Source of the DNA: Oscillospiraceae bacterium
GTDB lineage: Bacteria > Bacillota > Clostridia > Oscillospirales > JAAYXM01
DNA: 43,645 nucleotides
Direction: 5' to 3'
Assembly: GCA_017435965.1 (NCBI GenBank)
Contig: JAFSEA010000030.1
Span: forward strand, 1 to 43,645
Of this stretch, positions 1-10,135 are shown piece by piece (within the stretch, counting starts at the first letter, position 1; each line of letters starts with the position of its first letter). The position numbers were made by a program, and so were the translations under genes. The notes under the pieces were generated by a model that ran no database searches, had not been told where the DNA came from, and saw only the letters and a program-made list of their open reading frames with translations.

Positions 1-1677
1 AACGGAAGCTGGCTTGAGAGAGGAAACCCTGTTGAAAATAAACGTGTATTTCAAGGAGTCAATTCATCGTATTACCGTGGCTTTAAAACTGAAAGTCTTG
101 ATGACCTTGAATGGGGATTTATAGGCAGTAGTGTAAAATCATCCGATGGTATATCCACATCTGCTGCATCTGGCAATAAGGCCTACAATATGGTTGTCGG
201 AAACTTCAACACTTATGCAACACGTGCGATTGCAAAAAATGCCGGAGAATGGATTGCATTTAAGATAGAAGTTCCCAAAAACGGAACATATACCGTTGAT
301 GTAAAATCCTATCTTTATACATCAGCAACGACCGACCTGGACGTTTTTCTCCTGCCGGGGAATGCCGAAGTTTCCGTTGGCGGATATGAAGGGGAACTTC
401 TCGGAGCTTTTGATGATCAACGCGTATATGGTACATTTTCGGAAGTGACTGCAAGCGATAGTACGAAATATGCTTGCGAGAGATCCGGAGCAAAATCGTT
501 TGATGAATTTTCCTTTAGTGACATTGATGCAAATGACTACAAAGTAATTGACAGCGCAAATACATATAAGAAACAAGGAACAGGTTCTGCAAAGACTGAA
601 GGTATTCAGAGTATTTCAGATACATCAGAAGAGATTTATATTGCTTCCGGTGCATATGTGCTTCTTTTAAGAGCAAATGTGGGCGGAGAAATAAATGTTG
701 GTTCCTTTAGTCTCACTCCTGTTTCGGCAGACGAGACTCAGGCTCCCGTCGAACTCACCGGCAACATCACCTTTGGAGCAGGTGCTGATTTTCAGTATAA
801 GGTAAATGAGGGAAATTACACAGATATAAACGTAAATAATGTTGCATCAATTCCTGCCGGAAGTAGCGTAACTGTTAAGATTTCTGATACAACCAACTTT
901 GCAGGCTGGGTTCGTGGCACGGCAGATAGTGGAGTTTGGGTATCATCTGATGCAGAATACACCTTCAATATTATGTCTCCTACATACCTCACACCGATTT
1001 ACACAACTCCCGAAGAAGGCTCAACTCACGTTGTTGAATTCTGGGACGAAAACGGCGCATATGTTGAAACGATAACAGCAACTGACGGCAAGGCTACTCT
1101 TCCGACAAGTGGTTATGGACTTGTTGGTGGCGAGTTTAACGGTTGGTGGCTTAATGCAACAACTCAGCTTTTCGAAGGAGATGATGTTGCAGAGGGCATT
1201 ACCCGTGCAGTAGCAAAGTATAATTATGGCACATTCGGAGCAAAGATCGAAAACAAAAATAACTCCGCAACCTATTGGAAACGCGGTGAGAGCATCGTAG
1301 CTTACGGAAGCTCCTATGATTTCTATAAGTGGGACGGCGAGGAAACAATTACCTATGGCACAGAAACAGTCGAGAATAAGCCTGTAGTCGTTCTTGATGC
1401 AACTCCTGTTGATGGTGCATATATGATAGAATACGACAAAGGAAACGCAACAGAAGTTGTTGAAGCGGGAATAATTTTCGGAAGTAAGGCTGATATACAT
1501 ATCGGCTCAACGGACGGTTCAAAAGCAGCTTCGCAGAGAAATGAAGACCACGGACAGTTTTGTGCAAAACCCAATGAAAACGGAAATTCCGATTATGTAA
1601 AAGGATATCTCATCTATAAAGGAGCAGACAGTAAACTCTATGTAATTTATACCGCTGCGATAGAAACTTCGGTATAA
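1..1677 (+). CDS. Short secreted protein, 5'-truncated; partner of giant lyase 1
   Basis: The frame is open from the first base, so the start and signal peptide lie upstream of the window; 558 residues are visible. Residues 1-242 form a beta-rich module closely matching residues 27-262 of the next protein: both have NGSWLERGN, then YNM.VGNFN, GEWIAFK.EVP and DVKSY.YT.ATTD. Well over half of aligned positions agree by eye. Residues about 245-450 are beta-repeat-like segments with aromatic FAGW and FNGWW motifs, resembling Listeria-Bacteroides-type repeats. The last 90 residues (VVEAGIIFG...) resemble the C-termini of the proteins at 19233 and 24744. No SLH, LPXTG or dockerin is seen, so it is probably released. 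It ends 35 bp before the giant gene with no terminator between, so they are probably co-transcribed. Function is unknown; glycan binding is inferred. Confidence 0.85.
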   Translation, partial: NGSWLERGNPVENKRVFQGVNSSYYRGFKTESLDDLEWGFIGSSVKSSDGISTSAASGNKAYNMVVGNFNTYATRAIAKNAGEWIAFKIEVPKNGTYTVDVKSYLYTSATTDLDVFLLPGNAEVSVGGYEGELLGAFDDQRVYGTFSEVTASDSTKYACERSGAKSFDEFSFSDIDANDYKVIDSANTYKKQGTGSAKTEGIQSISDTSEEIYIASGAYVLLLRANVGGEINVGSFSLTPVSADETQAPVELTGNITFGAGADFQYKVNEGNYTDINVNNVASIPAGSSVTVKISDTTNFAGWVRGTADSGVWVSSDAEYTFNIMSPTYLTPIYTTPEEGSTHVVEFWDENGAYVETITATDGKATLPTSGYGLVGGEFNGWWLNATTQLFEGDDVAEGITRAVAKYNYGTFGAKIENKNNSATYWKRGESIVAYGSSYDFYKWDGEETITYGTETVENKPVVVLDATPVDGAYMIEYDKGNATEVVEAGIIFGSKADIHIGSTDGSKAASQRNEDHGQFCAKPNENGNSDYVKGYLIYKGADSKLYVIYTAAIETSV

Positions 1678-1712
1678 TGATTTTTGTATTGAAGTGATGT
1701 AAGGAGAATTGT

Positions 1713-4700
1713 ATGAAAAAGATAATATCTCTTATTCTTACCCTTTCAATGATAATCTCAATGCTTCCGGTAATTTCTGCAGAAGACATTGCAGAAATAT
1801 CGTATACATACACTTTTTCAAACGGAAGCTGGCTTGAAAGAGGTAATACGTCAACGCAGGCACGCACTTTGAAAAACAGTGCTTTTGCAACAGAAACCCT
1901 TTCTGATACAGAGTGGGCGTATCTCGGTTCGGGAACTTCAAAATTCATCGGACGTGCAAGTGCAAACTTATATAATATGGCGGTCGGTAATTTCAATTCT
2001 GCGGCTACCCGTGCAATAGCGACAAACGCAGGCGAATGGATTGCTTTCAAGGTTGAAGTGCCCGCAGAGGGAACGTATTCCGTTGATGTAAAGTCATATT
2101 TCTATACAGCTGCGACAACTGATATGGATGTATATCTGCTGCCTGCACAGACACAGGTAACGGCGGGAGAATATACGGGAACGCTTGAAGGTGCATTTGC
2201 CGACAGCCGTGTTTACGGTCAGTATGTCGGAAATGCGGACGATACAGCCTGCACAAGAGAAAATACAAAGAAATTCAGCGACTTTTCATTTGCAGGTATA
2301 AATGCAGATGACTATAAAGCTATTGACGGTGCAAGTACATATAAAAATCAGGGAACAAGCGCTGCCAAGACAGAAGGTGCACAAAGTCTTGCGGGTTCAG
2401 CTTCAAAAGAGCTGAATCTTCAGGCAGGTACTTATGTTCTTTTGCTTTGTGCAAATGAATCGGGCGAAATGAATATATCTTCGCTCACTCTTATGGGTCT
2501 GGGAGAAAAGCAGGAACTTACGGATATTGAAGCATCTTTTGGTGAAGAAATCTATGTGGGGAAAAAGCTTTCTCCAACGGTCAGATGGTTTAGCGAAGAA
2601 AAAGAAATAGACGGTGCTCTCGGCACCGTTACGCTTGAAATACCTGAGGACGGAAATGCTGATGGTGCGTTGCTTTTGGGAACTGATGGGAATATTTATG
2701 CAATAGCCGAAGGCAGAGCAACGATAAAGGTTACCGGAACTCTTGATGGTGTTTCTGCATCAAAAGAAGTAACTGTTGATATCATAAACGAAACACGCTG
2801 GGCAGGTGCGAACCAGTCATATATGTTTTCCACAAAAGGACATGCCGATATGTCCGGAAATCAGGGAATAACCGTTGAGGATACAACTTCCGGCAGACAA
2901 ATTACCGAGGAAGAATTTAACACATATGCATACCGCGATTACGGAGAAATCAGACCGTGGGGTATGGTCTCGGCACACGCTACATACAGAGGCGGAAAAA
3001 AGTATTTTACGCAGTACAGCACGAGTATGGATTTTTGCGGAAACAACGGAGATTGGATTGCGTTTAAAGTAAAAGTTCCGGCAGCGGGAAAATATAATAT
3101 TGATGTGGCAGGTCAGGCACAGACTACAGCAGGTCTTGCGGCAATTTATATGCTTCCGTATGAAAGCACAATGACTTTTTCATCTGTTCTTTCAGAGATA
3201 AATTCATATATGACAGCTGAAAACCTGGTTGCTGAGGCTGATTTTAACAGTTCAACAAAAGAAATAGTCAGACTTAGCGGAGTCGGAGAATTTATTGCAG
3301 ATGAAGCTCTCGACTATTCAAAAGGTTATGCAGAATATCTTATGATAGTCAAGACCTGTTACAGTAAGAAAGCATCCGGACAGTACCGTGTGATACTTCA
3401 GGGAATACATTTAATCGGAAACCCTGCACTCTCTTCAGCGGAGGTTACGTTTTCTGAGAAAAGCCTTGGTGTGGGAGAGAGCACAAGCGTTTCATCGATA
3501 ACGGGAAAAGATGCAGCAGGTGCAGCTGCAGATGCTTCAAAGGCATATGTTCACCATGTACTTTCGGAGAATGATGTTGAAATTCTTTCTCAGTCAGCTG
3601 ATGGGAAAACATTTACTGCGTTGAAAAACGGAAACGCAACGGTCAAAAGCTATGTAATTCTTGGCGGAAGCGTTTGCACAGATGAAAATATAATCACCGT
3701 TGATGAAAATGCAACTGTTACCGCTGCATACATTTATGCAAACAATCCGTATGAAATCGGAGAAGACCTCTCTTTCGATACAAGACTTGAGCAAAAAGAC
3801 CGAAAAGTTATATCGGGCGGAACGATTGAAAGTTTTGAAATCGTAAGCAATGACAGTGGAGCAATTTCACTTTCCGAAGATGCAAAAACCATAACGGCGA
3901 AGGCTGTGGGTATTGCCGAAGTCAGGGCAATAATAAATGCACGCGGAAAGAGCTTTGAAAGCGATATAGTCAAAGTCACGGTTGTTGAACCTGAAATTTC
4001 AGGAAATCCCGTGGAAAGGGCAGAAATCGTTGTTGAAAACACAACTGTTGAACTTGGAGGAACTCCTCTGACAGCGTTAATAAAGCTTTTTGATGCCGAT
4101 GGTACAGAAATTGCATATGAATCTGACGATATTCAGAAAATATCCTGGAAGTCAGACAATGAAGCTGTTGCAACTGTTTCTGAAACAGGTGAAATTATCG
4201 GTAAGAGCGATGGAAAAGCAAAGATAACTGCAGTCATAACATATGGAGGGAAAACTGTAAGTGCTTCTGCGGAAGTTGTTGTTGAGGATAATTCGGGCGT
4301 TGACTTGAGTTTTGGAGTTAATGTATCTGCGCCGGAATCAATATATGTTTACGGAAGCGGAGAGCTTAAATTATCCGTAACTATGAACAGCGGAAATGTT
4401 ATTACGATTCCGAATGAATATATTACCTGGAATTTCAGCGATGAATCCATGAGCGATGTTATCGAAATAACAGATGGTTGTATTTACGGTAAAAATCTTG
4501 GCAAAGCCGTGATTCTTGCGACAATCAATCCCGAATACAAAAATATCGGAGAAATTGAAGTTTCGCCTGTTGAGATTGATGTGATATGGGATGCAACAAT
4601 CAATCCGCAAATCTACACAATGGAAAGCAGAAACAATGCCAAAGTAAACGTAACCAAGTATTCCTGGGCAAAGAAACTGCGAGACACAGCTATAGCAAAT

Positions 4701-7700
4701 GCCGATTCTTATGTGGAAAATCTTGATAAAATTTATAATATGGCGGCTCCGGAAGGTCTTCCGCGCTTCTATTACAATGGACAGAGATATGACCCTCACA
4801 ATAACGCCTGCCGTTATTGCGGAGAAGACCTCACGTTGGAATATAGTAAGTATGGTTTCAAATCAAACGCACTTGCTCGTGAATGGAAGGTTCAATGCCC
4901 GGAATGCAGGAGAGTTTTCCCATCAAATAAGTTTGATGAATTCTGGGAACTTGGTCTTACGGAAAGTAAAAAACTTTGGAGCTATGAGCAGGCTTTGCAA
5001 AAGCACCATGAGTTATTTGTCTGCGAAAGTGTAAAAGCGGGCAATGCCTGCACCTGTATCCGTCCCATAGATTCGGCTCCCGAGCCCGGAAGTACCGAAT
5101 GGTATGCAAATGACCCGAGAAACGAAGAGTGGTATGCATTTTACGGATATGGAGTGCCGGGAGGATATCTCAATAATGACTTGTATAAAGAAATTGATGA
5201 GAAACTCGGTGTAAGCGGTTGGGCAGTTGATGACGGATTTGGTTATCGCCAGCCTTATGTTTCAAAGGAGATGGCTGACGAAAAGGGTGTTCCCGGATAT
5301 TCTTCGCAGTATTACAACAAGAATGGATATGCATGGTACAGGGTTGGAACGAGAGAAGGACCTGTTGTTTATACATATGCAGCTAACTTTGCGTATGAAG
5401 GTATCTGGCAAGCTAAAGGTACAAACAGCGCGGTTATGAAAAGCGCACTTAAAAGTCTCCGTGAGGCGTTCCTCTATACGGGAGATGCGAAATACGGAAG
5501 AGCAGGCGTTATCCTTCTTGATAAATGGGCGGACTTATACCCATATTTTGATTGGGGCAAATGGCGTAGCTTCAGAAGCGACTCATACCTCGGAACAACC
5601 TGCGATGCGGTTGATTCGACGTACCTTGCAATTGAACTTGCTGAAAGCTATGATGCTTTTCTTCCCATTTATAACGATCCATACGTAGTTGATTATCTTT
5701 CGAAATCTGCACCTCAGTATGAAATGAATGATGACGGCTCATGGAAGCGGGATAAAAATGGTGAATTTGTTCCTGTAAATCTCAAAGACAGCTCCGGAGC
5801 ACTTCGGAAGAATGTTGAAGACAATATTTTGCTCAAGATATTTGAAGATGCAAGAACCGGTAAGGTGTGGGGCAACTTTGGTCTTCATCAGTCGTCTGTT
5901 GTAACGGCGGCTATCGTTCTCAACCGCGAACCGCAAACGGGAGAAATGATTGACTGGACGATGAGATACGGAACGGGGAAAGGATACAACAGCGTAAGTG
6001 TTGATAAGCCGATGCCCGAACCTATTGAGGGTGCATATACTCTTGATCATATGATATCTGCTGTAGACCGTGACGGTAACGGAAATGAAAACTCAACGCA
6101 GTACAATAAATTCTGGATAACATATCTTCTTGATGTTGCGGAAAAACTTGAGAAGTGGACACAGAATCCTGAAAATTCCGAATATAAAAAGTATAATCTT
6201 TTCGACAACCCGAAGTTTGTCAAGATGTTTACCGCAATCCCGAAACTTACTCTCGGTGGTTATTATTCGCCACAGATGGGTGACTCTGACGGAACGGCAA
6301 CTGCTACCATGAACGTTGTTCTTGATGACTGTGTTACAGGATTTAAGTACACCGGGAATCATTTGCTTGCGCGTGTTATTTATGAGCAGAACAATGGTGT
6401 TGAAGGTTTACATACTTCTGTTTACGATGCAGAACCGGAGAAAATTCAGCAGGATATACAGAAAATAGTTGATGAAGAAGGAAGCTTCTCGCTTGAAAGT
6501 GAGCTTCTTTCAGGCTTTGGATTTGCGGCACTCCGTGCAGGTTCAATGAATGAATCGGTAAATGCCACAACGGAAACAAACACCCAGCGTGATTTCGCAT
6601 TGTATTTCGGAATGACAAACGGTCACGGTCACCGTGATACCATGAATCTGTATATGTCTGCATTCGGACTTAATATTGCTCCGGATCTCGGATATCCGAA
6701 GGCTACGGGAACAGACCCGAACCGCTTGCAATGGGTGCAGACAACGATTTCTCACAACACGGTTGTTGTTGATGAAAAGGAACAGCCGAGCGTTGGCTTT
6801 ACCGGTAAGGCACAGCACTTTGATGATGCCGGAAGAGTTAAGGTTATGGACGTTACATCGGATATTTATTCTCAATGTGATGAATACCGTCGTTCGGTAG
6901 TTATGGTTGAGGTTGATGATGAGATATCCTACGGTGTTGATTTCTTCCATATCAAGGGCGGAAACGATCATTTATACAGTTTCCACAGCCAGTCGGATGA
7001 AATAACGGCTATTTCCGGACTTTCGGATTTGTACGAACAGCCGACATATGAGAATGAACTGGGTGAGCTTGTCGGTACGTATGCCGGTGCGAATGTTGTT
7101 TATGGAAGCGATCCAAACCATCAATCGTCATATTCATACGAAACAAAATATCCCCGTGGCTATACATGGCTTAAGAATGTAAGAACGTACAATTCAATAG
7201 AAAATGATTTTGCGGTCGAATACAAAGTAAAAGACTGGAACAAGGTGCTTCCGAATAAGCGCGATATACGTCTTCGCCTTACGATGGTAAATGATTCTCC
7301 GTTTAGTGAAGTTACATTTGTAACCGGTGAAGCACCGGCAACAGGCAAGAACACAAACATCGGAGAGCTTGAATACCTGCTTGTAAGAAATAAAGGTGCA
7401 AATCTTGACACTACATTCACCACGGTTTATGAGCCGTATATAGCAGACAACAAGTATATAGAAAGCATCGAAAAGGTTTCAATGACACGCAAAGAAGGTC
7501 AGAAACCGGGGATTAACGATTCATACAGTGCAGTTCGTGTAACTCTCAAAAACGGAAGAATTGATTATATTATCTATTCAAATAATAATCAAGTTGATTA
7601 TGTTGTTGATAACAAGTTTAACTTCCGTGGCTTTATGGGTGTTGTTTCCCTTGAAACCGTGGACGAAGGTGAAGAAATAGTTTACAGCTATCTCAATGAC

Positions 7701-8972
7701 GGCAAGGTGCTTTGCTTTGTTGATGATAACGAAGCAGAAGAAACGACTCCGGCATATACGGGAACCGTGAAATCCTTCACAGAAGAGCTTTCGCTTGAAA
7801 ACAACATTGTTTACACACCTGCTGTCGGTGAAACTGTCGATTTGGATGCTATTAAAGGTCAATATGTTTATATAGAGAATGATGGAGTACAAAGCGGTGC
7901 TTACAGAATTGAAAATGCTTCGATAACTTCGGATGGTGATGTCGCTCTTGATGTCGGAGAAGTGTCTGTTGTAAGAAGTTATGTTGATGCCACAGATACT
8001 ACTCTTGGTTACGTTTATAACATAAAAGAGGGACAGTCACTCCGCATTCCGATCTCAAACATATACGATGCATCTCCTAAAGTCGAGGCTGTTTCTGATT
8101 TCTCTGCAACAGCCGGAAGCATAATAACAATAAACATCAATGCTGTAAGTAATATCGGAAAGAATATCACTCTTATAGGCACGAGCGCTCCGAGAGGTAT
8201 GTCAATTGATCAGGAAACCAAGACCATAACTTGGAAACCAACTTCGTCTCAGATCGGAGAGAATCACATAGCAATAACTGCAAGTGACGGAGTACTTGAA
8301 ACGACGATTCACTTTACGGTGACTGTCTATGGTTCAACAACAAGCGGTTCGTCCGGAGGCGGTGGAGTAGGAACAACAACACCCACAGTTCCTGATACGC
8401 CTGCAATACCTGATGTTCCTGATGTGTCAGCGCGCTTTACTGATCTCGGAGCGCATGCGTGGGCAGCCGATGCAATAAATGCCCTCGCAGACAAAGGAAT
8501 CATAAAGGGAACAAGTGAGAATACTTTCTCTCCTGCGGCTAACATAACAAGAGCAGACTTTGCAATTCTTCTTGTCCGCGCTTTTGAGCTTTCAAGCGAT
8601 AACACAGAGAATTTTGCAGATGTTGATGCTTCCGATTACTTTGCAAAAGAACTTGCAATCGCCCGAAATACAGGCATTGTAAACGGAATAGGCGATAACA
8701 AATATGCGCCGAAAAACACAATCACCCGTCAGGATATGATGGTAATTGTATACCGTGCAATGCAGAAGCTTGGTATGGAACTTGAAAACGGAGATGTTGA
8801 ATACACGGATTTCTCTGATGTCTCCGATTATGCAAAAGAAGCGGTATCGGCACTCATAACAGCCGGTCTTGTAAACGGAAAGAACGGAAAAATCGCTTCA
8901 ACCGACTACACAACAAGAGCCGAGGTTGCAGTTCTTATCAAAAGAATTATAGATTACACATCAAAGGAATAG
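1713..8972 (+). CDS. Giant SLH-anchored heparinase II/III-like polysaccharide lyase 1 (2419 aa)
   Basis: AAGGAG lies 6 nt before the ATG. Domains in order: signal peptide 1-23 (cut after VISA); beta-sandwich-like module 27-262; Ig-like 264-357; a second module of the same type 358-571; four Ig-like/BIG2 segments 573-956; heparinase II/III-like toroid and beta-sandwich about 960-2100; a He_PIG-type Ig domain 2120-2206; Gly/Thr/Pro linker; three SLH repeats 2240-2419 (TRADFAILL, TRQDMMVIV, TRAEVAVLI). The lyase part has a Cys4 motif CRYC (1033-1036) and CPEC (1062-1065), a GNFG..Q motif, GHGHRD (His1638, His1640, Asp1642) and SHNTVVV (His1681), all typical of Hepar_II_III_C-like domains. Known superfamily members cleave acidic polysaccharides by beta-elimination. 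The SLH repeats should hold it to the cell wall. The substrate cannot be read from sequence; uronic-acid polymers or glycosaminoglycans are the candidates. Confidence 0.9.
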   Translation: MKKIISLILTLSMIISMLPVISAEDIAEISYTYTFSNGSWLERGNTSTQARTLKNSAFATETLSDTEWAYLGSGTSKFIGRASANLYNMAVGNFNSAATRAIATNAGEWIAFKVEVPAEGTYSVDVKSYFYTAATTDMDVYLLPAQTQVTAGEYTGTLEGAFADSRVYGQYVGNADDTACTRENTKKFSDFSFAGINADDYKAIDGASTYKNQGTSAAKTEGAQSLAGSASKELNLQAGTYVLLLCANESGEMNISSLTLMGLGEKQELTDIEASFGEEIYVGKKLSPTVRWFSEEKEIDGALGTVTLEIPEDGNADGALLLGTDGNIYAIAEGRATIKVTGTLDGVSASKEVTVDIINETRWAGANQSYMFSTKGHADMSGNQGITVEDTTSGRQITEEEFNTYAYRDYGEIRPWGMVSAHATYRGGKKYFTQYSTSMDFCGNNGDWIAFKVKVPAAGKYNIDVAGQAQTTAGLAAIYMLPYESTMTFSSVLSEINSYMTAENLVAEADFNSSTKEIVRLSGVGEFIADEALDYSKGYAEYLMIVKTCYSKKASGQYRVILQGIHLIGNPALSSAEVTFSEKSLGVGESTSVSSITGKDAAGAAADASKAYVHHVLSENDVEILSQSADGKTFTALKNGNATVKSYVILGGSVCTDENIITVDENATVTAAYIYANNPYEIGEDLSFDTRLEQKDRKVISGGTIESFEIVSNDSGAISLSEDAKTITAKAVGIAEVRAIINARGKSFESDIVKVTVVEPEISGNPVERAEIVVENTTVELGGTPLTALIKLFDADGTEIAYESDDIQKISWKSDNEAVATVSETGEIIGKSDGKAKITAVITYGGKTVSASAEVVVEDNSGVDLSFGVNVSAPESIYVYGSGELKLSVTMNSGNVITIPNEYITWNFSDESMSDVIEITDGCIYGKNLGKAVILATINPEYKNIGEIEVSPVEIDVIWDATINPQIYTMESRNNAKVNVTKYSWAKKLRDTAIANADSYVENLDKIYNMAAPEGLPRFYYNGQRYDPHNNACRYCGEDLTLEYSKYGFKSNALAREWKVQCPECRRVFPSNKFDEFWELGLTESKKLWSYEQALQKHHELFVCESVKAGNACTCIRPIDSAPEPGSTEWYANDPRNEEWYAFYGYGVPGGYLNNDLYKEIDEKLGVSGWAVDDGFGYRQPYVSKEMADEKGVPGYSSQYYNKNGYAWYRVGTREGPVVYTYAANFAYEGIWQAKGTNSAVMKSALKSLREAFLYTGDAKYGRAGVILLDKWADLYPYFDWGKWRSFRSDSYLGTTCDAVDSTYLAIELAESYDAFLPIYNDPYVVDYLSKSAPQYEMNDDGSWKRDKNGEFVPVNLKDSSGALRKNVEDNILLKIFEDARTGKVWGNFGLHQSSVVTAAIVLNREPQTGEMIDWTMRYGTGKGYNSVSVDKPMPEPIEGAYTLDHMISAVDRDGNGNENSTQYNKFWITYLLDVAEKLEKWTQNPENSEYKKYNLFDNPKFVKMFTAIPKLTLGGYYSPQMGDSDGTATATMNVVLDDCVTGFKYTGNHLLARVIYEQNNGVEGLHTSVYDAEPEKIQQDIQKIVDEEGSFSLESELLSGFGFAALRAGSMNESVNATTETNTQRDFALYFGMTNGHGHRDTMNLYMSAFGLNIAPDLGYPKATGTDPNRLQWVQTTISHNTVVVDEKEQPSVGFTGKAQHFDDAGRVKVMDVTSDIYSQCDEYRRSVVMVEVDDEISYGVDFFHIKGGNDHLYSFHSQSDEITAISGLSDLYEQPTYENELGELVGTYAGANVVYGSDPNHQSSYSYETKYPRGYTWLKNVRTYNSIENDFAVEYKVKDWNKVLPNKRDIRLRLTMVNDSPFSEVTFVTGEAPATGKNTNIGELEYLLVRNKGANLDTTFTTVYEPYIADNKYIESIEKVSMTRKEGQKPGINDSYSAVRVTLKNGRIDYIIYSNNNQVDYVVDNKFNFRGFMGVVSLETVDEGEEIVYSYLNDGKVLCFVDDNEAEETTPAYTGTVKSFTEELSLENNIVYTPAVGETVDLDAIKGQYVYIENDGVQSGAYRIENASITSDGDVALDVGEVSVVRSYVDATDTTLGYVYNIKEGQSLRIPISNIYDASPKVEAVSDFSATAGSIITININAVSNIGKNITLIGTSAPRGMSIDQETKTITWKPTSSQIGENHIAITASDGVLETTIHFTVTVYGSTTSGSSGGGGVGTTTPTVPDTPAIPDVPDVSARFTDLGAHAWAADAINALADKGIIKGTSENTFSPAANITRADFAILLVRAFELSSDNTENFADVDASDYFAKELAIARNTGIVNGIGDNKYAPKNTITRQDMMVIVYRAMQKLGMELENGDVEYTDFSDVSDYAKEAVSALITAGLVNGKNGKIASTDYTTRAEVAVLIKRIIDYTSKE

Positions 8973-9028
8973 AGAGAAAGCAGAGAGAATTTCAATATTA
9001 ACTTTGCGTAAAGTAGTAGTGATGGAAG

Positions 9029-9056
9029 CCCCTCAAACAGAAGTTTGTTTGAGGGG
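9029..9056 (+). other. GC-rich intergenic hairpin without U-tract
   Basis: CCCCTCAAAC (9029-9038) pairs perfectly with GTTTGAGGGG (9047-9056), with one further A-T pair inside, making an 11-bp stem. It is followed by AAATCGATT rather than a T-run, so it is not a normal intrinsic terminator on this strand. It sits between giant lyase 1 and the isomerase-like gene and probably marks an mRNA processing or 3'-end stability site. Confidence 0.6.
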
Positions 9057-9095
9057 AAATCGATTATAAAAGTATTTTAAAAGGACGTGTTTTGG

Positions 9096-9962
9096 GTGAA
9101 GTTGTCATCAGGGATTTATGGTCTTATAAGAAGATTTTCGGATAAGGAAGCAATAAAAATTCTTGCTGATGCAGGATTTGACGGGTTTGATCTGACAATT
9201 AGTTATGGCTCAGAGGCAGAGAAAAGTCTTGAAAATGATTATATGAAATATGCAGAAGAGATTAAGCAATATGCAAATAGCCTTGGAATAGAATGTGTCC
9301 AGGCACATGCTCCTCAACCGAGCAGAGAAGATGGCGAATACTATGATAAAATTGTGCGTGCAATAGAATTGGCAGCATATGTGGGGGCAAAAATTATCGT
9401 TGTTCATCCGATTAAGGATGAAGGAGATGGATTTCAGTGGCAAAAACAATCTTTGTTTGAAAAAAATATGAGATTTTATAAATCCTTGATTCCTTATGCA
9501 GAAAAATATAATATAAAAATAGCAATAGAAAACATCTATAGTTTTGATAAGCGTAGAAATGTTGTTGTGAGCAGCGTGTGCTCACATGGTGATGAATTTT
9601 CCGAATATATAGATGTGCTTAACAGCGAATACATAGTTGCTTGTGTGGATACGGGACATGCGGCTCTTGTCAGCGATTCCGCACAGAATCTGTTAAGAAT
9701 TCTCGGGAAACGTGTTCAGGCTCTTCATGTCCATGATGTTGACTGTGTCGGAGATAATCATACTTTACCGTATACACGATTGCTTGATTGGGATGACATT
9801 TGCAAAACACTTGCCGAAGTTGGATATGAGGGGTGTTTCAACTATGAAGCAGGCAATTTCTACAGTCGCTATATGGAGGATGATTTTATTCCCGTTGCGG
9901 CAAAATTTGCAGAGCAGGTAGGCAGAAGTCTTATAAGGAAAATTGAAAGGTTCAGGCATTGA
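9096..9962 (+). CDS. Sugar phosphate isomerase/epimerase-like TIM-barrel protein
   Basis: The protein has 288 aa from the GTG at 9096, chosen because AAAAGGA at 9079-9085 is about 10 nt upstream and the product then begins MKLSSGIYGL, as family members do. An in-frame GTG at 9087 is too close to that site. It belongs to the xylose isomerase-like/AP endonuclease 2 superfamily (PF01261). Likely metal ligands are visible: Glu in IAIENIY, Asp/His in VDTGHA, His in LHVHD and Glu in NYEAGNF. Family members isomerise or epimerise sugars and inositols in the cytoplasm, using a divalent metal. No signal peptide is present. It follows giant lyase 1 across a hairpin and is followed by a terminator. The substrate is unknown; a role in converting the sugar released by that lyase is inferred from position. 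Confidence 0.85.
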   Translation: MKLSSGIYGLIRRFSDKEAIKILADAGFDGFDLTISYGSEAEKSLENDYMKYAEEIKQYANSLGIECVQAHAPQPSREDGEYYDKIVRAIELAAYVGAKIIVVHPIKDEGDGFQWQKQSLFEKNMRFYKSLIPYAEKYNIKIAIENIYSFDKRRNVVVSSVCSHGDEFSEYIDVLNSEYIVACVDTGHAALVSDSAQNLLRILGKRVQALHVHDVDCVGDNHTLPYTRLLDWDDICKTLAEVGYEGCFNYEAGNFYSRYMEDDFIPVAAKFAEQVGRSLIRKIERFRH

Positions 9963-10026
9963 CAAACCGGATGAAAACATCACCCGTGATCAGGTTGTCG
10001 CAATTTTGTTTAGATACGCACAATAA
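9946..10026 (+). pseudogene. SLH-domain C-terminal remnant
   Basis: In the +1 frame relative to the isomerase, starting inside that gene's last codons, the DNA reads KGSGIDKPDENITRDQVVAI followed by LFRYAQ and a stop at 10024-10026. PDENITRDQ...AILFRYA is the diagnostic end of an SLH repeat. No start or upstream SLH sequence remains in this frame. It is read as the tail of a lost SLH protein gene left after rearrangement. The isomerase stop (9960-9962) lies within it. Confidence 0.65.
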
Positions 10027-10035
10027 AAGAAGCGC

Positions 10036-10084
10036 AAATGCACCGTCTTGACGATAATTTCAGTCAAGAACGGTGCATTTTCTA
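10036..10084 (+). terminator. Intrinsic terminator of module I
   Basis: Left arm 10036-10052 (starting AAATGCACCG, ending TTGAC) pairs with right arm 10063-10080 (starting GTCAAGA, ending GTGCATTT). The stem is about 17 bp with one bulged A, and the sequence ends in TTTTCT. It closes the isomerase transcript and lies between it and the convergent AraC gene. Confidence 0.75.
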
Positions 10085-10135
10085 CTTGTAAATTTTGAGT
10101 TTTTCGCTATGTTGCAACGGAAAAACATCAACCGT

